Positions 54,804 to 63,582 of a stretch of 64,000 bases of DNA are shown here, piece by piece. The notes beneath the pieces are model-generated. The model was not told the origin of the DNA, searched no databases, and saw nothing but the letters and a program-made list of their open reading frames with translations. Source of the DNA: Luteimonas panaciterrae. Its GTDB lineage: Bacteria > Pseudomonadota > Gammaproteobacteria > Xanthomonadales > Xanthomonadaceae. Both the position numbers and the translations under genes were made by a program. The stretch covers positions 1 through 64,000 of the forward strand of contig NZ_JAJAVH010000015.1 in the NCBI RefSeq assembly GCF_020511115.1. Reading direction: 5' to 3'. Numbering within the stretch: position 1 is the first letter of the stretch; each line of letters opens with the position of its first letter.

Positions 54804-55829
54804 CTAATAGGTGATCGTGACGGTGATGGTGTCGCTGTAGCTCCCCGCCGCCGGGGTCTGCGGGGCGGGAACGCGGCCGTAGACGGTCAGGGTCTGCGGC
54901 GTGCCGGTCCCGGTGCCCTGGGCGGTGTCGGTGTTCAGGGTGTTGCCCCAGCGCAGGCTGCGGGAGGTATCGCGATAGAGCTCGTAGGTCACGTAAGTCG
55001 TCGAGGTCGACAGTTTCATCCGGCGCACGCTGCCACTGGCGTAGAGGCCGTTGTTGAGGCCCACCTGCCAGGCGGTGCGGCCGGTGCAGGTCATGCCGAT
55101 GGTCGTGGTCTGGTCGACATCGCTGGTGATGAAGCCCGGGACGCTGCCGAAATCCAGGTCGGTGGTGGTGTAGGCCTGGCACTTGGACGGCACGGTGGCC
55201 GTGACCGTGAACGGGAAAGCGCCGGTGGGATTGGCACCGCCACCACCACCGGACGTGCAACTGGCCGGATAGGAGGCCGTGCCGAGCAGGGTTTCGTTGT
55301 AGCGATAGTTGAGCGAGGTATGGATGCCGGTGAATTGGTTGTTGTAGTTGCCGGCGATGAACAACTGTGTCGGCACGCGTCCGTAGATCGTGACCGTGAT
55401 GGTCTGATTACCGCCGAGCAGCGGCACGGGGTAGTCGAAATCGAGTTGCAGCGGAGTGGGGATGGTCGCGTTGCCGAGCGACCCCCAGATTTGCGTGCGC
55501 GCCGCGTTGGTGTAGAGCTGGAACTGCAAGGCATCGTTATTGGTGTTGAGCATGCGCCGCGGATTGAAGTTGCCGCCGCCCTGCACGCCATCGCCGATAT
55601 TGAGGCACATGCGCACCTTCGCGTTGGCGAGGAGTGCGAGCCCGAAGGTCGAGCAGGTGACATCGAATGTCGCGGAGACGTCCGTGTTCCCAGTCGTCGA
55701 CACCGTGGCGAACGCCAGGGAGGGAGAGGTGGCGGTGCAGGTGGTGGCGGCTTTCGCGGCCGGTACGAAAGCCGTGCCCCCGGCAAGCAGCAGCATCGCG
55801 AACAGCAGGCGCAGGCAGGATGACATCAT
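54804..55829 (-). CDS. Two-domain SCPU pilus tip adhesin (CsuE-like)
   Basis: A 341-residue exported protein, signal ending VPAAKAAT, with two spore-coat-U domains: residues about 28-190 (SLAFATVSTTGNTDVSATFD, VTIYGRVPTQ) and 210-341 (DLDFGSVPGFITSDVDQTTT, LTVYGRVPAPQTP, ending SDTITVTITY). Two-domain proteins of this kind cap archaic chaperone-usher pili and bind surfaces. It overlaps the usher gene by 4 bases and is the last gene of the pilus operon. Confidence 0.85.
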   Translation of the reverse strand: MMSSCLRLLFAMLLLAGGTAFVPAAKAATTCTATSPSLAFATVSTTGNTDVSATFDVTCSTFGLALLANAKVRMCLNIGDGVQGGGNFNPRRMLNTNNDALQFQLYTNAARTQIWGSLGNATIPTPLQLDFDYPVPLLGGNQTITVTIYGRVPTQLFIAGNYNNQFTGIHTSLNYRYNETLLGTASYPASCTSGGGGGANPTGAFPFTVTATVPSKCQAYTTTDLDFGSVPGFITSDVDQTTTIGMTCTGRTAWQVGLNNGLYASGSVRRMKLSTSTTYVTYELYRDTSRSLRWGNTLNTDTAQGTGTGTPQTLTVYGRVPAPQTPAAGSYSDTITVTITY

Positions 55830-58342
55830 GGCGATGCCGCCTTCCTACAGGACAGTGGCCCGATGCGGGGAATCGCCTGGCCGTCGGCGGGATAGTCGAA
55901 GTTCACTTCGCACGATCCGCCATCCGGCAGTTGGATACGCAGATTGTTGTGCGTGTCGAGCGTGTCGAGATAGGTCTCGCCGTCGTAGCCGACGATGGCG
56001 GGTTCGTTCAGACCCGACGCATGCACGCGGCTGCCCAGCGGCAGCGGCGCGCCTGAAGCATCGTGCAGGATCACCACGGCCGCGCGCACCGGCTTCATGC
56101 CGAAGCGCACGCCGATGCCGGAGCGATCGCGTGGCGTGGCCAAGGTTTCGACGCGGTCGATGCGCAGGTTGGCGGGCAGGTCGAGCGGGTCGATCGACAG
56201 CTTGTTGTCCTGCCAGGCGCGCAGCGGCGTGACCAGCAGCATGCCGTCCGCATCGGTATGCCCGACCAGGCGGTTCTCCAGCTTCACCGGCACGCCGGCG
56301 AGCCCCTCTGTCGATACCACCGCGAAGGCATCGGTGATGTTGCGCGAGGCGAATGCATGACCGCCCATCCACACCAGGCTGCCGCTGGCACTGGCATAAC
56401 CATAACTGTGGCCGTCGAAGCCGGCGATGCCCGCGCCGTAGCGTCCATAGGGCGAGATCCAGCCGATTTCCGCGAGACCGCCTTCGCCATCGTCGCCGGT
56501 GCGTGCCTGCACGCGCCAGCCGTAGCTGCGGTCGATATCGCCATCGCCCGGTACGGGCCGCGAGACGTCGATGACGGCGTTGTCGCGCTGGCCCGTGCGT
56601 TGCAGCGACAGATTCGCCTGGCGATCGTCGCCGAGCGCCACGCTGATGCCGAGATAGAAAGTGCGATCGTCGTGATCGTCGAGGTTCTGGTTGTACGACA
56701 GATTCGCCGCCCAGCCGCGCCGGAACGTCTGCGACCAGAACAGGCCGGCGTAGCGCGAATCGATCTGCTCCGATACTTCCTCGCCGTCCTGCGGTTCGGT
56801 GCGGGGATAACGCAGACGCAGATAGCTGACGCTGAAATTGCCGAGCCTCGGCACGGTGACGCCGGCCAGCACGCGATCGCTGATGTCGGGCGGGGGCGAT
56901 CCGTACAGCGAGGCGATGTCGCGGTAGTCGCCGTGCGTGCGCTGGCTTTCGAGGGAGAAATTGAAACGGTTGTCGTTCCAGCCGTAGCCGAGCGCGGTCT
57001 GTCCGCCCTGCGCGCCGTCGAGCGCGCTGCGCGCGTAGGACGCGTTGAGCACGCCCGCGCGTCCGAGCAGCCAGAGCCCGCCCAACCCCGCGTTGGCGAG
57101 TCCGCCACCGCCTTCGCCGTGTGCCTCGAAGGTGAAACTGTCGCTGACACCGTAGCGCAGGTTGCCGCTGCCCACTAGCTCGCTGGCGTAGGAGAAGGAG
57201 CGGATGCCGTAATCCTCGCGCACCACGCCGGCGCTCAGAGACCAGTCCGACAGTCCCTTGGCCAACAGTTGTTGCGTGGCATAGAACGGAAAATCGATCG
57301 TGCGCGTGCGCCCGAACGCATCGGTGACGATGATCTGCGCATTGCCCACGCCATTGATGCCCGGCACGGTGGCGAGCTGGAATGGACCGGCCGGCACCTC
57401 GCCGCTGTACTGGCGGATGCCGTTGACGTACAGATCGACCGCCGAGGGCACCGCCGCTTCGCCGAGAAAGGCGGGCAGGGGCGTGGTGATGCGATAAGGC
57501 TGCAGGCCGAAGTTGCGCCCGATCTGCACGCCGCCGAGCCGCACCGCGCGCGTCCAGTCGAGGAAGCCGCTGTAGGTGTCACCGAGCGTGAGGCTGATCG
57601 CCGAATCGGGAAGCGACAGTTGCCAGCTGGTGTCCAGGCGCACGGTCTCGCCGCGCCAGCCGTTGTTTCCATCGCGGGGGCCGTGCTCGTTATAAGCGTG
57701 CCCGTCGTCAGTACGCTCGCGATAGGCGCGCGTGACCGCCGAATTGCTGAAGACGCCACTGCCGATGCCGAACACGCGCAACTCCGCGGTGGCGGTGAGG
57801 TTGCTCGCATCGCGCTCGTGGCTGGCGTACAGATCGTAGTTCAGCAGCATGCCGGGCGAGGCGCCGGCTGGATTCGAGGCGGCGCCCGAGGGCCGGTTCA
57901 ACACCGCCGTGTCGAGCGAGAGCAGCGACAGCGGCGCATCGAGACTGATGCGTTGCAATGCCGCGTCGTAACGCACGGACAGGCCGGGCAGCGTGCCCAG
58001 ATCGATCATCTCCGCCGGATCGCGTCCGGGCAGGGCAAAACCAATTTCGCGCAATGTCGCCGTGCTCGCGCGCATCCGCCCGTCCGCGCCGCGTACGAAG
58101 CGGGAAAGCCGGCCGGTGTCGCTCTGGTTGAGCGTCACCTGCAGGTACAACTCTTCATCGCGATCGGTACGCGCGGGCGCCATCGCCGGATCGAGCGTGA
58201 CATCCGCCAGCAGTCGAGCGCTTTCTTCCGCAGCGGCACTCTGGGGCAACCCCGTCAGCAACAAGGCGGACGGCAGCAGCAACTCAGGGCGCAGCCTGCA
58301 AAGCCAACGGCTGGAGAGTGGCCGCACCGTTGATCCTCGCAA
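55826..58342 (-). CDS. Outer-membrane usher (archaic chaperone-usher pilus)
   Basis: An 838-residue usher. Signal region about residues 15-38, then the N-terminal domain (LYLQVTLNQSDTG), the 24-strand barrel and plug (GVQIGRNFGLQPYRITTPLP, DLYVNGIRQYSGEVPAGPFQ) and the C-terminal domains. It threads chaperone-bound pilins through the outer membrane. The likely start is TTG at 58342 (GTG at 58327 possible), so it overlaps the chaperone gene by up to 59 bases. Confidence 0.9.
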   Translation of the reverse strand: MRGSTVRPLSSRWLCRLRPELLLPSALLLTGLPQSAAAEESARLLADVTLDPAMAPARTDRDEELYLQVTLNQSDTGRLSRFVRGADGRMRASTATLREIGFALPGRDPAEMIDLGTLPGLSVRYDAALQRISLDAPLSLLSLDTAVLNRPSGAASNPAGASPGMLLNYDLYASHERDASNLTATAELRVFGIGSGVFSNSAVTRAYRERTDDGHAYNEHGPRDGNNGWRGETVRLDTSWQLSLPDSAISLTLGDTYSGFLDWTRAVRLGGVQIGRNFGLQPYRITTPLPAFLGEAAVPSAVDLYVNGIRQYSGEVPAGPFQLATVPGINGVGNAQIIVTDAFGRTRTIDFPFYATQQLLAKGLSDWSLSAGVVREDYGIRSFSYASELVGSGNLRYGVSDSFTFEAHGEGGGGLANAGLGGLWLLGRAGVLNASYARSALDGAQGGQTALGYGWNDNRFNFSLESQRTHGDYRDIASLYGSPPPDISDRVLAGVTVPRLGNFSVSYLRLRYPRTEPQDGEEVSEQIDSRYAGLFWSQTFRRGWAANLSYNQNLDDHDDRTFYLGISVALGDDRQANLSLQRTGQRDNAVIDVSRPVPGDGDIDRSYGWRVQARTGDDGEGGLAEIGWISPYGRYGAGIAGFDGHSYGYASASGSLVWMGGHAFASRNITDAFAVVSTEGLAGVPVKLENRLVGHTDADGMLLVTPLRAWQDNKLSIDPLDLPANLRIDRVETLATPRDRSGIGVRFGMKPVRAAVVILHDASGAPLPLGSRVHASGLNEPAIVGYDGETYLDTLDTHNNLRIQLPDGGSCEVNFDYPADGQAIPRIGPLSCRKAASP

Positions 58343-59084
58343 TGAAGGTGCCGCCCGTGAAATGGGAGGCGGGAGATTTCAGCGGCCAGCGCATGGTTTG
58401 TCCGGCGAGCGCGTATCCGAGCAGGCCAGGCATGACCGGTGAGGCGGTCTGGGCATCCTTGCCATAAGCGAGATCGGCGATCTGCGCATGTTGCGTGCCG
58501 CGATTGCGCACTTCGAGAACGCCGATGCCGTCCTCGCCGCTGATCAGGCGGGTTTCGAGCGCGGGCGTTCCTGTCGCGCCTTCCGGCACCACGAAGATCG
58601 GGATCGAATAGCGCAGCACGAACTGCAGGCCCGGACGCTCGGGAGTCGCCGTGGGCAATTCATCGACGATGACGCGATAGGTCGTTTCCGCCGCCACCGC
58701 TTCCGGTGTCGTGCGGATGATCCGCACGAGCTGTTTCTGGCCTGGCGTCAGCGTCTGCGTCGCCGGACTGACGACCAGATCATGGGTGGTATCGAGCGAT
58801 TCTTTGCCGTCGGCCTGCGTCCAGCGGAACACGCGCAGTTGTACCTGCACCGGCGCCTTGCCGCTGTTGCTGAGCCACAGCACGTCGGCGTTCTGGCGGC
58901 CCTGCATGGTCAGCGAGGTCGGTGCGACCTGGAGGCTGGCCGCGGCTGCTGTCCCCGACCACAGAATGGCCAGCAGCCACAGGAGACCGGCCGCGCTTAT
59001 CGCGGCCGGAAAGCATGGTGCGGCCGGAAAGCATGGTGCGGCCGGGAAACGCGGCACCCCGAGGCGATGGCCGTTCCGTGCCAT
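58284..59084 (-). CDS. Periplasmic pilus chaperone (CsuC-like)
   Basis: A 266-residue protein. The N-terminus is unusual: a Pro/Ala/Cys/Phe repeat (FPAAPCFPAAPCFPAA, residues about 13-28) precedes the hydrophobic signal core and TAAAASL. The body is a PapD-type two-domain immunoglobulin-like chaperone (LQVAPTSLTMQGRQNADVLW, LTPGQKQLVRIIR with the anchor Lys/Arg, YRVIVDELP, LRYSIPIFVVPEG). It folds subunits for the usher. The repeat comes from an 18-bp tandem duplication, so the real start could be later. Confidence 0.85.
   Translation of the reverse strand: MARNGHRLGVPRFPAAPCFPAAPCFPAAISAAGLLWLLAILWSGTAAAASLQVAPTSLTMQGRQNADVLWLSNSGKAPVQVQLRVFRWTQADGKESLDTTHDLVVSPATQTLTPGQKQLVRIIRTTPEAVAAETTYRVIVDELPTATPERPGLQFVLRYSIPIFVVPEGATGTPALETRLISGEDGIGVLEVRNRGTQHAQIADLAYGKDAQTASPVMPGLLGYALAGQTMRWPLKSPASHFTGGTFIARINGAATLQPLALQAAP
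59002..59054. repeat. 18-bp tandem repeat in the chaperone signal region
   Basis: Units at 59002-59019 and 59020-59037 (GCGGCCGGAAAGCATGGT) are identical, followed by a decayed third copy to about 59054. It encodes six-residue modules, so copy change keeps the reading frame. Confidence 0.85.
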
Positions 59085-59094
59085 GCGCCGTTAC

Positions 59095-59619
59095 TCAGTA
59101 GATGATCGTGGCGGTGATCGTGTCCAGGTAGGCACCCGGCGCGGCGTTGTTGGTGCTCGGATTGGCGACGCGGCCGTAGACGGGGTAGGCCTGGTTCAAG
59201 CCGGTGCCAGTAGCCGCCAGGGTGTTGGTGCCGACCGTGCTGCCCCAGACCGCGGTGCGTCCGGCGTTCTGATACAGCTGGTAGGCGACGAAATTGTTGG
59301 TGGTGACCGCGCCGTCCGTGTTCTTCATGCGACGGGTGTTCACGTCGTTGGCCGTGGACGCATTGAGGCCGGCGTTGAGCGCGATGTTGTACGGCGTCAG
59401 CGGACTGCAGCGAGCGGTGACGCTGCCATTGGCGTCGACGTTGGCGGTCGAGTCGTTGGCGACGCTGCCGAAATCGACGTCGGTCGCGGCGGCGGCGGTG
59501 ATCGTGCAGGCCTTCAGGATCGTGATCTTGACGTTGAAGGTGGTGGTATCCGCGGCGAACGCCTGACTGCCGGCGGCGAGCAGGGCGGTGGCGAGCAGGG
59601 TGGAAGTCAGCAGACGCAT
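59095..59619 (-). CDS. Major pilin, SCPU family (CsuA/B-like)
   Basis: A 174-residue exported pilin: signal MRLLTSTLLATALLAAGSQAFA, then one spore-coat-U domain (FNVKITILKACTITAAAATD, RCSPLTPYNIALNAGLNAST, ending LDTITATIIY). The Cys pair and the last strand pattern suit donor-strand polymerisation. GGAG lies 6 bases before the start. It is the first gene of the pilus operon and probably the most expressed. Confidence 0.88.
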   Translation of the reverse strand: MRLLTSTLLATALLAAGSQAFAADTTTFNVKITILKACTITAAAATDVDFGSVANDSTANVDANGSVTARCSPLTPYNIALNAGLNASTANDVNTRRMKNTDGAVTTNNFVAYQLYQNAGRTAVWGSTVGTNTLAATGTGLNQAYPVYGRVANPSTNNAAPGAYLDTITATIIY

Positions 59620-60087
59620 TGGAGTCTCCGAAGCCATGAACCGGGGTGCGGGCCGGCGGAATTGCCGGGTAACCGGATTCGAAGCACGTTGCATGCCAGT
59701 GCCTGCGTCCGTGTCGCACCGGCGGCATTTTTCAATGCCGGATGTTGCGAGGGTGTCATCAACGACAGGAATCTGCCTCTGTAACTTGTTGATTCAGTTT
59801 GATCAAGTTCACGCTTTATGAAAACAGATTGTAACTAGCTGATTTTAAAGGCCGGAAAATTGGTGATTTTAGGGGGCTAAAGCTCCAAATGCGTCACTTT
59901 TTGACGAAAAATTAACTATTTCGCTTCATGCCACCCGCCAGCCAGGGATGCGGCCACCGTGGGAGACGCCCGGCGCGCGGCCCAGATGACAGCGAGCGCG
60001 GGAATGAACTCTGCCGCCTGAAGCGCGGTTCCTGCCGCAAAGGCACGAGTCCATTCAGGCATTGACTCGATCGGCGATAATCCCGGC
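59620..60087. promoter_or_regulatory. Divergent control region between pilus operon and map
   Basis: 468 bases with an AT-rich centre (about 59780-59920) in a GC-rich genome. An inverted repeat AACTTG/CAAGTT (59783-59788 and 59804-59809) lies about 165 bases upstream of the pilin start and could be an operator. No coding frame is convincing. The right end carries the map promoter. Confidence 0.55.
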
Positions 60088-60090
60088 ATG
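60076..60090 (+). promoter_or_regulatory. Apparent leaderless map promoter
   Basis: A -10 element GATAAT (60076-60081) ends only 6 bases before the map ATG (60088), which would place the transcript start at or beside the start codon. No Shine-Dalgarno sequence precedes map. The -35 match is weak (ATTCAG, 17 bases upstream). Confidence 0.5.
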
Positions 60091-60864
60091 TCCATACAAC
60101 TCAAAACTCCCGACGAGATCGAGAAGATGCGCATCGCCGGCCGTCTGGCCGCCGAAGTGCTGCAGATCGTCGCTCCGCACGTGAAGCCCGGCGTCACCAC
60201 CGAGGAGCTGGATCGCATCTGCCACGACCATATCGTCAACGTGCAGCAGGCGATCCCCGCCAACGTCGGCTATCGCGGTTATCCGAAGACCATCTGCACT
60301 TCCGTCAACAACGTGATCTGCCACGGCATCCCGAGCGAAGCGAAGGTGCTGAAGGAAGGCGACATCGTCAACATCGACGTCACCGTCATCAAGGACGGCT
60401 GGCACGGCGACAGCAGCCGCATGTACTACGCCGGCACGCCCTCGGTGATGGCGAAGCGACTGGTGGAAGTTACGCGCGAGGCGATGTTCCGCGGCATCCG
60501 CATGGTGCGGCCGGGCGCCACGCTCGGCGACATCGGTCACGCCATCCAGAGCTACGCCGAAGGCGAACGCTTCAGCGTGGTGCGCGAATACTGCGGACAC
60601 GGCATCGGCAAGGTCTACCACGACGAACCGCAGGTGCTGCACTACGGCCGCCCCGGCGATGGTGTGGTGCTGCAGCCGGGCATGACTTTCACCATCGAAC
60701 CGATGATCAACGAAGGTTCGCGCTACACCAAGGTGCTGCCCGATGGCTGGACCGTGGTGACCAAGGACCGCAAGCTGTCCGCGCAGTGGGAGCACACCGT
60801 GGCGGTGACCGAGACCGGCGTGGAGATCCTCACCCGATTGCCGGGCGACGACAATGAGCTCTAG
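60088..60864 (+). CDS. map: Methionine aminopeptidase type I
   Basis: A 258-residue MetAP. It has SIQLKTPDEIEKMRIAGRLA at the start, a metal-binding NIDVTVIKDGWHGD (two Asp ligands), EYCGHGIGKVYHDEP (His ligand), TIEPMIN (Glu) and a final SAQWEHTVAVTETG (Glu). It removes the initiator Met from nascent proteins. A hairpin ending in TTTT separates it from glnD. Confidence 0.97.
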   Translation: MSIQLKTPDEIEKMRIAGRLAAEVLQIVAPHVKPGVTTEELDRICHDHIVNVQQAIPANVGYRGYPKTICTSVNNVICHGIPSEAKVLKEGDIVNIDVTVIKDGWHGDSSRMYYAGTPSVMAKRLVEVTREAMFRGIRMVRPGATLGDIGHAIQSYAEGERFSVVREYCGHGIGKVYHDEPQVLHYGRPGDGVVLQPGMTFTIEPMINEGSRYTKVLPDGWTVVTKDRKLSAQWEHTVAVTETGVEILTRLPGDDNEL

Positions 60865-60868
60865 CGAG

Positions 60869-60920
60869 AAGCCCGCAGATCGCAGCCGTGCCATCCGCGC
60901 GGCGAGGTGTGCGGGCTTTT
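60869..60920 (+). terminator. Hairpin with T-run between map and glnD
   Basis: Arms AAGCCCGCA (60869-60877) and TGCGGGCTT (60910-60918) are followed by TTTT. The loop is long (32 bases), so it may be a partial terminator or an attenuator ahead of glnD. Confidence 0.55.
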
Positions 60921-60939
60921 GCGGAAGCGCGCGCATCAC

Positions 60940-63582
60940 ATGAAGACTGCCGTCTCCGATGATGCGGCGACAAGCGCGGAGACGCAGTGGGCGCAGGAGG
61001 CGCGCGCCGCGCTCGCGCAAACCGATGCGCGATTGGCGAAGCGCTTCGATCAGGGCGAGCGCGTGGAACGGCTGGTGGCGCTGCGTGCGCGCGCCGTCGA
61101 TGAACTGATCCGGCAGGCCTGGTCGCGCTGCATTCCCGAGGATTCCCCGCTGGCGCTGTTCGCGGTCGGCGGCTATGGACGCGGTGAGTTGTTTCCGCAA
61201 TCCGACATCGATCTGCTGGTGCTGGCCGACGAAAACGCACAGCTCGATTACGGCGATCACGTGTCCCGCTTCTTCGCCTCGCTCTGGGACGCGGGCTTGC
61301 AGGCGAGCCACGCCGTGCGCTCGCTCGCGCAATGCACGCAGGCGGCGGCCGATCAGACCGTGCTGACCGCCTTGCTGGAAGCGCGTCCGCTGGTGGCGCG
61401 GGACGCCGATCGCGGCGCGCTCGCCGAAGCCATCGCGCCCGACAAGGTGTGGCCGGCGCGTGCGTTCTTCCTGGCGAAAGTCGAGGAGCAGCGCAAACGC
61501 TACGCGCGTTTCGGGGACACCTCCGACAACCTCGAACCCAATCTCAAGGATGGCCCGGGCGGCTTGCGTGATTTACACACCCTGGGCTGGATGGCCTTGC
61601 GCAGCTTCGGCGTGCGCGAGCTGGAACCGTTGATCGGCCTCGGCCATCTCGGTGCCGACGAGGCCGTCGCGCTCGAGCGCGAGCGCCGCAATCTTGGTCG
61701 CCTGCGTTACGGTCTGCACCTGGTGGCCGGCCGGCACGAGGAACGTCTCGGTTTCGATTATCAGAAAGCGCTGGCCGCGCATCTCGGCTTCGCCGATGAC
61801 GCGCAGAATCTCGGCGTTGAGCAGATGATGCAGGGCTTCTACCGCAGCGCCGCGATCGTGCGCCGGATCAGCGAGCGCCTGCTGCAACGGTTCGAGGAGC
61901 ACTTCGACGGTGCCGCGACGCCGCAGCCGCTCGACACCCCGCATACGGAACTGCGCTTCGAATCGCGCCGCGACTATCTCGCCGCCACCGATCCGCAGTG
62001 GCCGCACGACAGCGGCGCATATACGAGCCCCGACGAGGTTTTCGCCTTGTTCGCGACATGGGCCGCGCACGACAGCCTGCGCGGCCTGCATTCGCAGACA
62101 GCGCGTGCTCTCGCGGAGGCGCTGCCCAAGCTGCCGGCTTACGACACGACAGGGCAGGGCGCGCGCGATGCCTTCATGGCGCTGCTGCGTGGTCCGCGAC
62201 CGGTGAAGACGCTCGAACGTATGGCACGGCTCGGCGTGCTCGGACGCTGGCTGCCTGCGTTCGCGCAGGTCTCCGGGCGCATGCAGTTCGACCTGTTCCA
62301 CGTCTACACCGTCGATCAGCACACGCTGGCGGTGCTGCGCAATCTCGCCATCTTCTCCTCCGGTACCGCCGACGAACGTTTCTCGATGGCGCACGAAGTG
62401 TGGCCGACGCTGCGCCGGCCGGAACTGCTGCTGCTCGCGGGGCTGTTCCACGACATCGCCAAGGGACGCGGCGGCGATCATTCCGAACTCGGCGCCGACG
62501 ATGCGCGCGAGTTCTGTCTCGCTCACGGCTTGTCCGACAGCGACACGGCGCTGGTCGAATGGCTGGTGCGCAAGCATCTGCTGATGTCGGTGACGGCGCA
62601 GAAGCAGGACATCTCCGATCCCGCGGTGATCCATCGCTTCGCCGCGGAAGTCGCCGATCGCGAGCGGCTGGATTATCTCTATCTGCTCACCTGCGCCGAC
62701 ATCGCCGGCACGTCGCCGAAACTCTGGAACGCATGGAAGGATCGCCTGCTCGCCGATCTGCGCATCTCCACGCGTCTGGCCTTGCGGCAGGGGCTGGAGC
62801 ATCCGGTCGCTGCCGCCGAGCGCATCGAGGAGACGCGCGCCGAAACACGCCGCATGCTCGCGCTGCAGCAGGTCGGCTTCGCGGAAATCGATGCCCTGTT
62901 CCGACGTTTTCCCGAGTACAGCTTCCTGCGTGCGCGCCCCGACCAGATCGCCTGGCAGGCGCTGGCGCTGCGCAACTGCGAACCCGGCGAGATCGCGGTG
63001 GCGGTGCGTTCGCTCGCTGCGGGCGATCATGCGCTGGAAGTCTTCGTGCATTCGCCCGATCGCGACGGCCTGTTCGCGGCGATCGTCATCTCGCTCGACC
63101 GGCTCGGCCTGGCGATCCAGCAGGCGCGTGCGCTGGATGGCCCCGGCGGCACCATCTTCGACAATTTCCAGGTGCTGCCGAGCGATGCGCGCGCCACGCC
63201 CGACATCCGTGGCATCGAAAACCGCCTGCGTGAAGCGCTCAATGGCCCGCTCGATCGCATCCAGCCGGCGCGCCGGGCGCAGCCGCGTCATCTGCGCCAT
63301 TTCCGTCTCGCGCCGCGCATCACCTTCGATGCCGCGCCCGACGGCCGCAACACCGTGCTCAGTCTGATCTGCAACGACCGCCCCGGCCTGCTCGCCGACA
63401 TCGCCCACGCCCTGCGCAGCCAACGCGTGCGCGTACATGACGCGCGCATCGCCACTTTCGGCGAGCGAGCCGAGGACGTGTTCCGTATCAGTGACACCGG
63501 CAACCGCGCATTGGACGATACCGCCTGCGCGGCGCTGCATACCGCATTGTTAGTCCATATCGATGGAGAATCTCCCCCATGA
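60940..63582 (+). CDS. glnD: Bifunctional uridylyltransferase/uridylyl-removing enzyme GlnD
   Basis: An 880-residue nitrogen sensor. Nucleotidyltransferase domain with GGYGRGELFPQSDIDLLV, a middle GlnD-type domain, an HD hydrolase (LFHDIAKGRGGDHSELG) and two C-terminal ACT domains (from about 690; VLSLICNDRPGLLADIAHA). It modifies PII proteins in response to glutamine. The ATG at 60940 is the likely start; it lacks a clear ribosome site. Its stop overlaps dapD by 4 bases. Confidence 0.95.
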   Translation: MKTAVSDDAATSAETQWAQEARAALAQTDARLAKRFDQGERVERLVALRARAVDELIRQAWSRCIPEDSPLALFAVGGYGRGELFPQSDIDLLVLADENAQLDYGDHVSRFFASLWDAGLQASHAVRSLAQCTQAAADQTVLTALLEARPLVARDADRGALAEAIAPDKVWPARAFFLAKVEEQRKRYARFGDTSDNLEPNLKDGPGGLRDLHTLGWMALRSFGVRELEPLIGLGHLGADEAVALERERRNLGRLRYGLHLVAGRHEERLGFDYQKALAAHLGFADDAQNLGVEQMMQGFYRSAAIVRRISERLLQRFEEHFDGAATPQPLDTPHTELRFESRRDYLAATDPQWPHDSGAYTSPDEVFALFATWAAHDSLRGLHSQTARALAEALPKLPAYDTTGQGARDAFMALLRGPRPVKTLERMARLGVLGRWLPAFAQVSGRMQFDLFHVYTVDQHTLAVLRNLAIFSSGTADERFSMAHEVWPTLRRPELLLLAGLFHDIAKGRGGDHSELGADDAREFCLAHGLSDSDTALVEWLVRKHLLMSVTAQKQDISDPAVIHRFAAEVADRERLDYLYLLTCADIAGTSPKLWNAWKDRLLADLRISTRLALRQGLEHPVAAAERIEETRAETRRMLALQQVGFAEIDALFRRFPEYSFLRARPDQIAWQALALRNCEPGEIAVAVRSLAAGDHALEVFVHSPDRDGLFAAIVISLDRLGLAIQQARALDGPGGTIFDNFQVLPSDARATPDIRGIENRLREALNGPLDRIQPARRAQPRHLRHFRLAPRITFDAAPDGRNTVLSLICNDRPGLLADIAHALRSQRVRVHDARIATFGERAEDVFRISDTGNRALDDTACAALHTALLVHIDGESPP

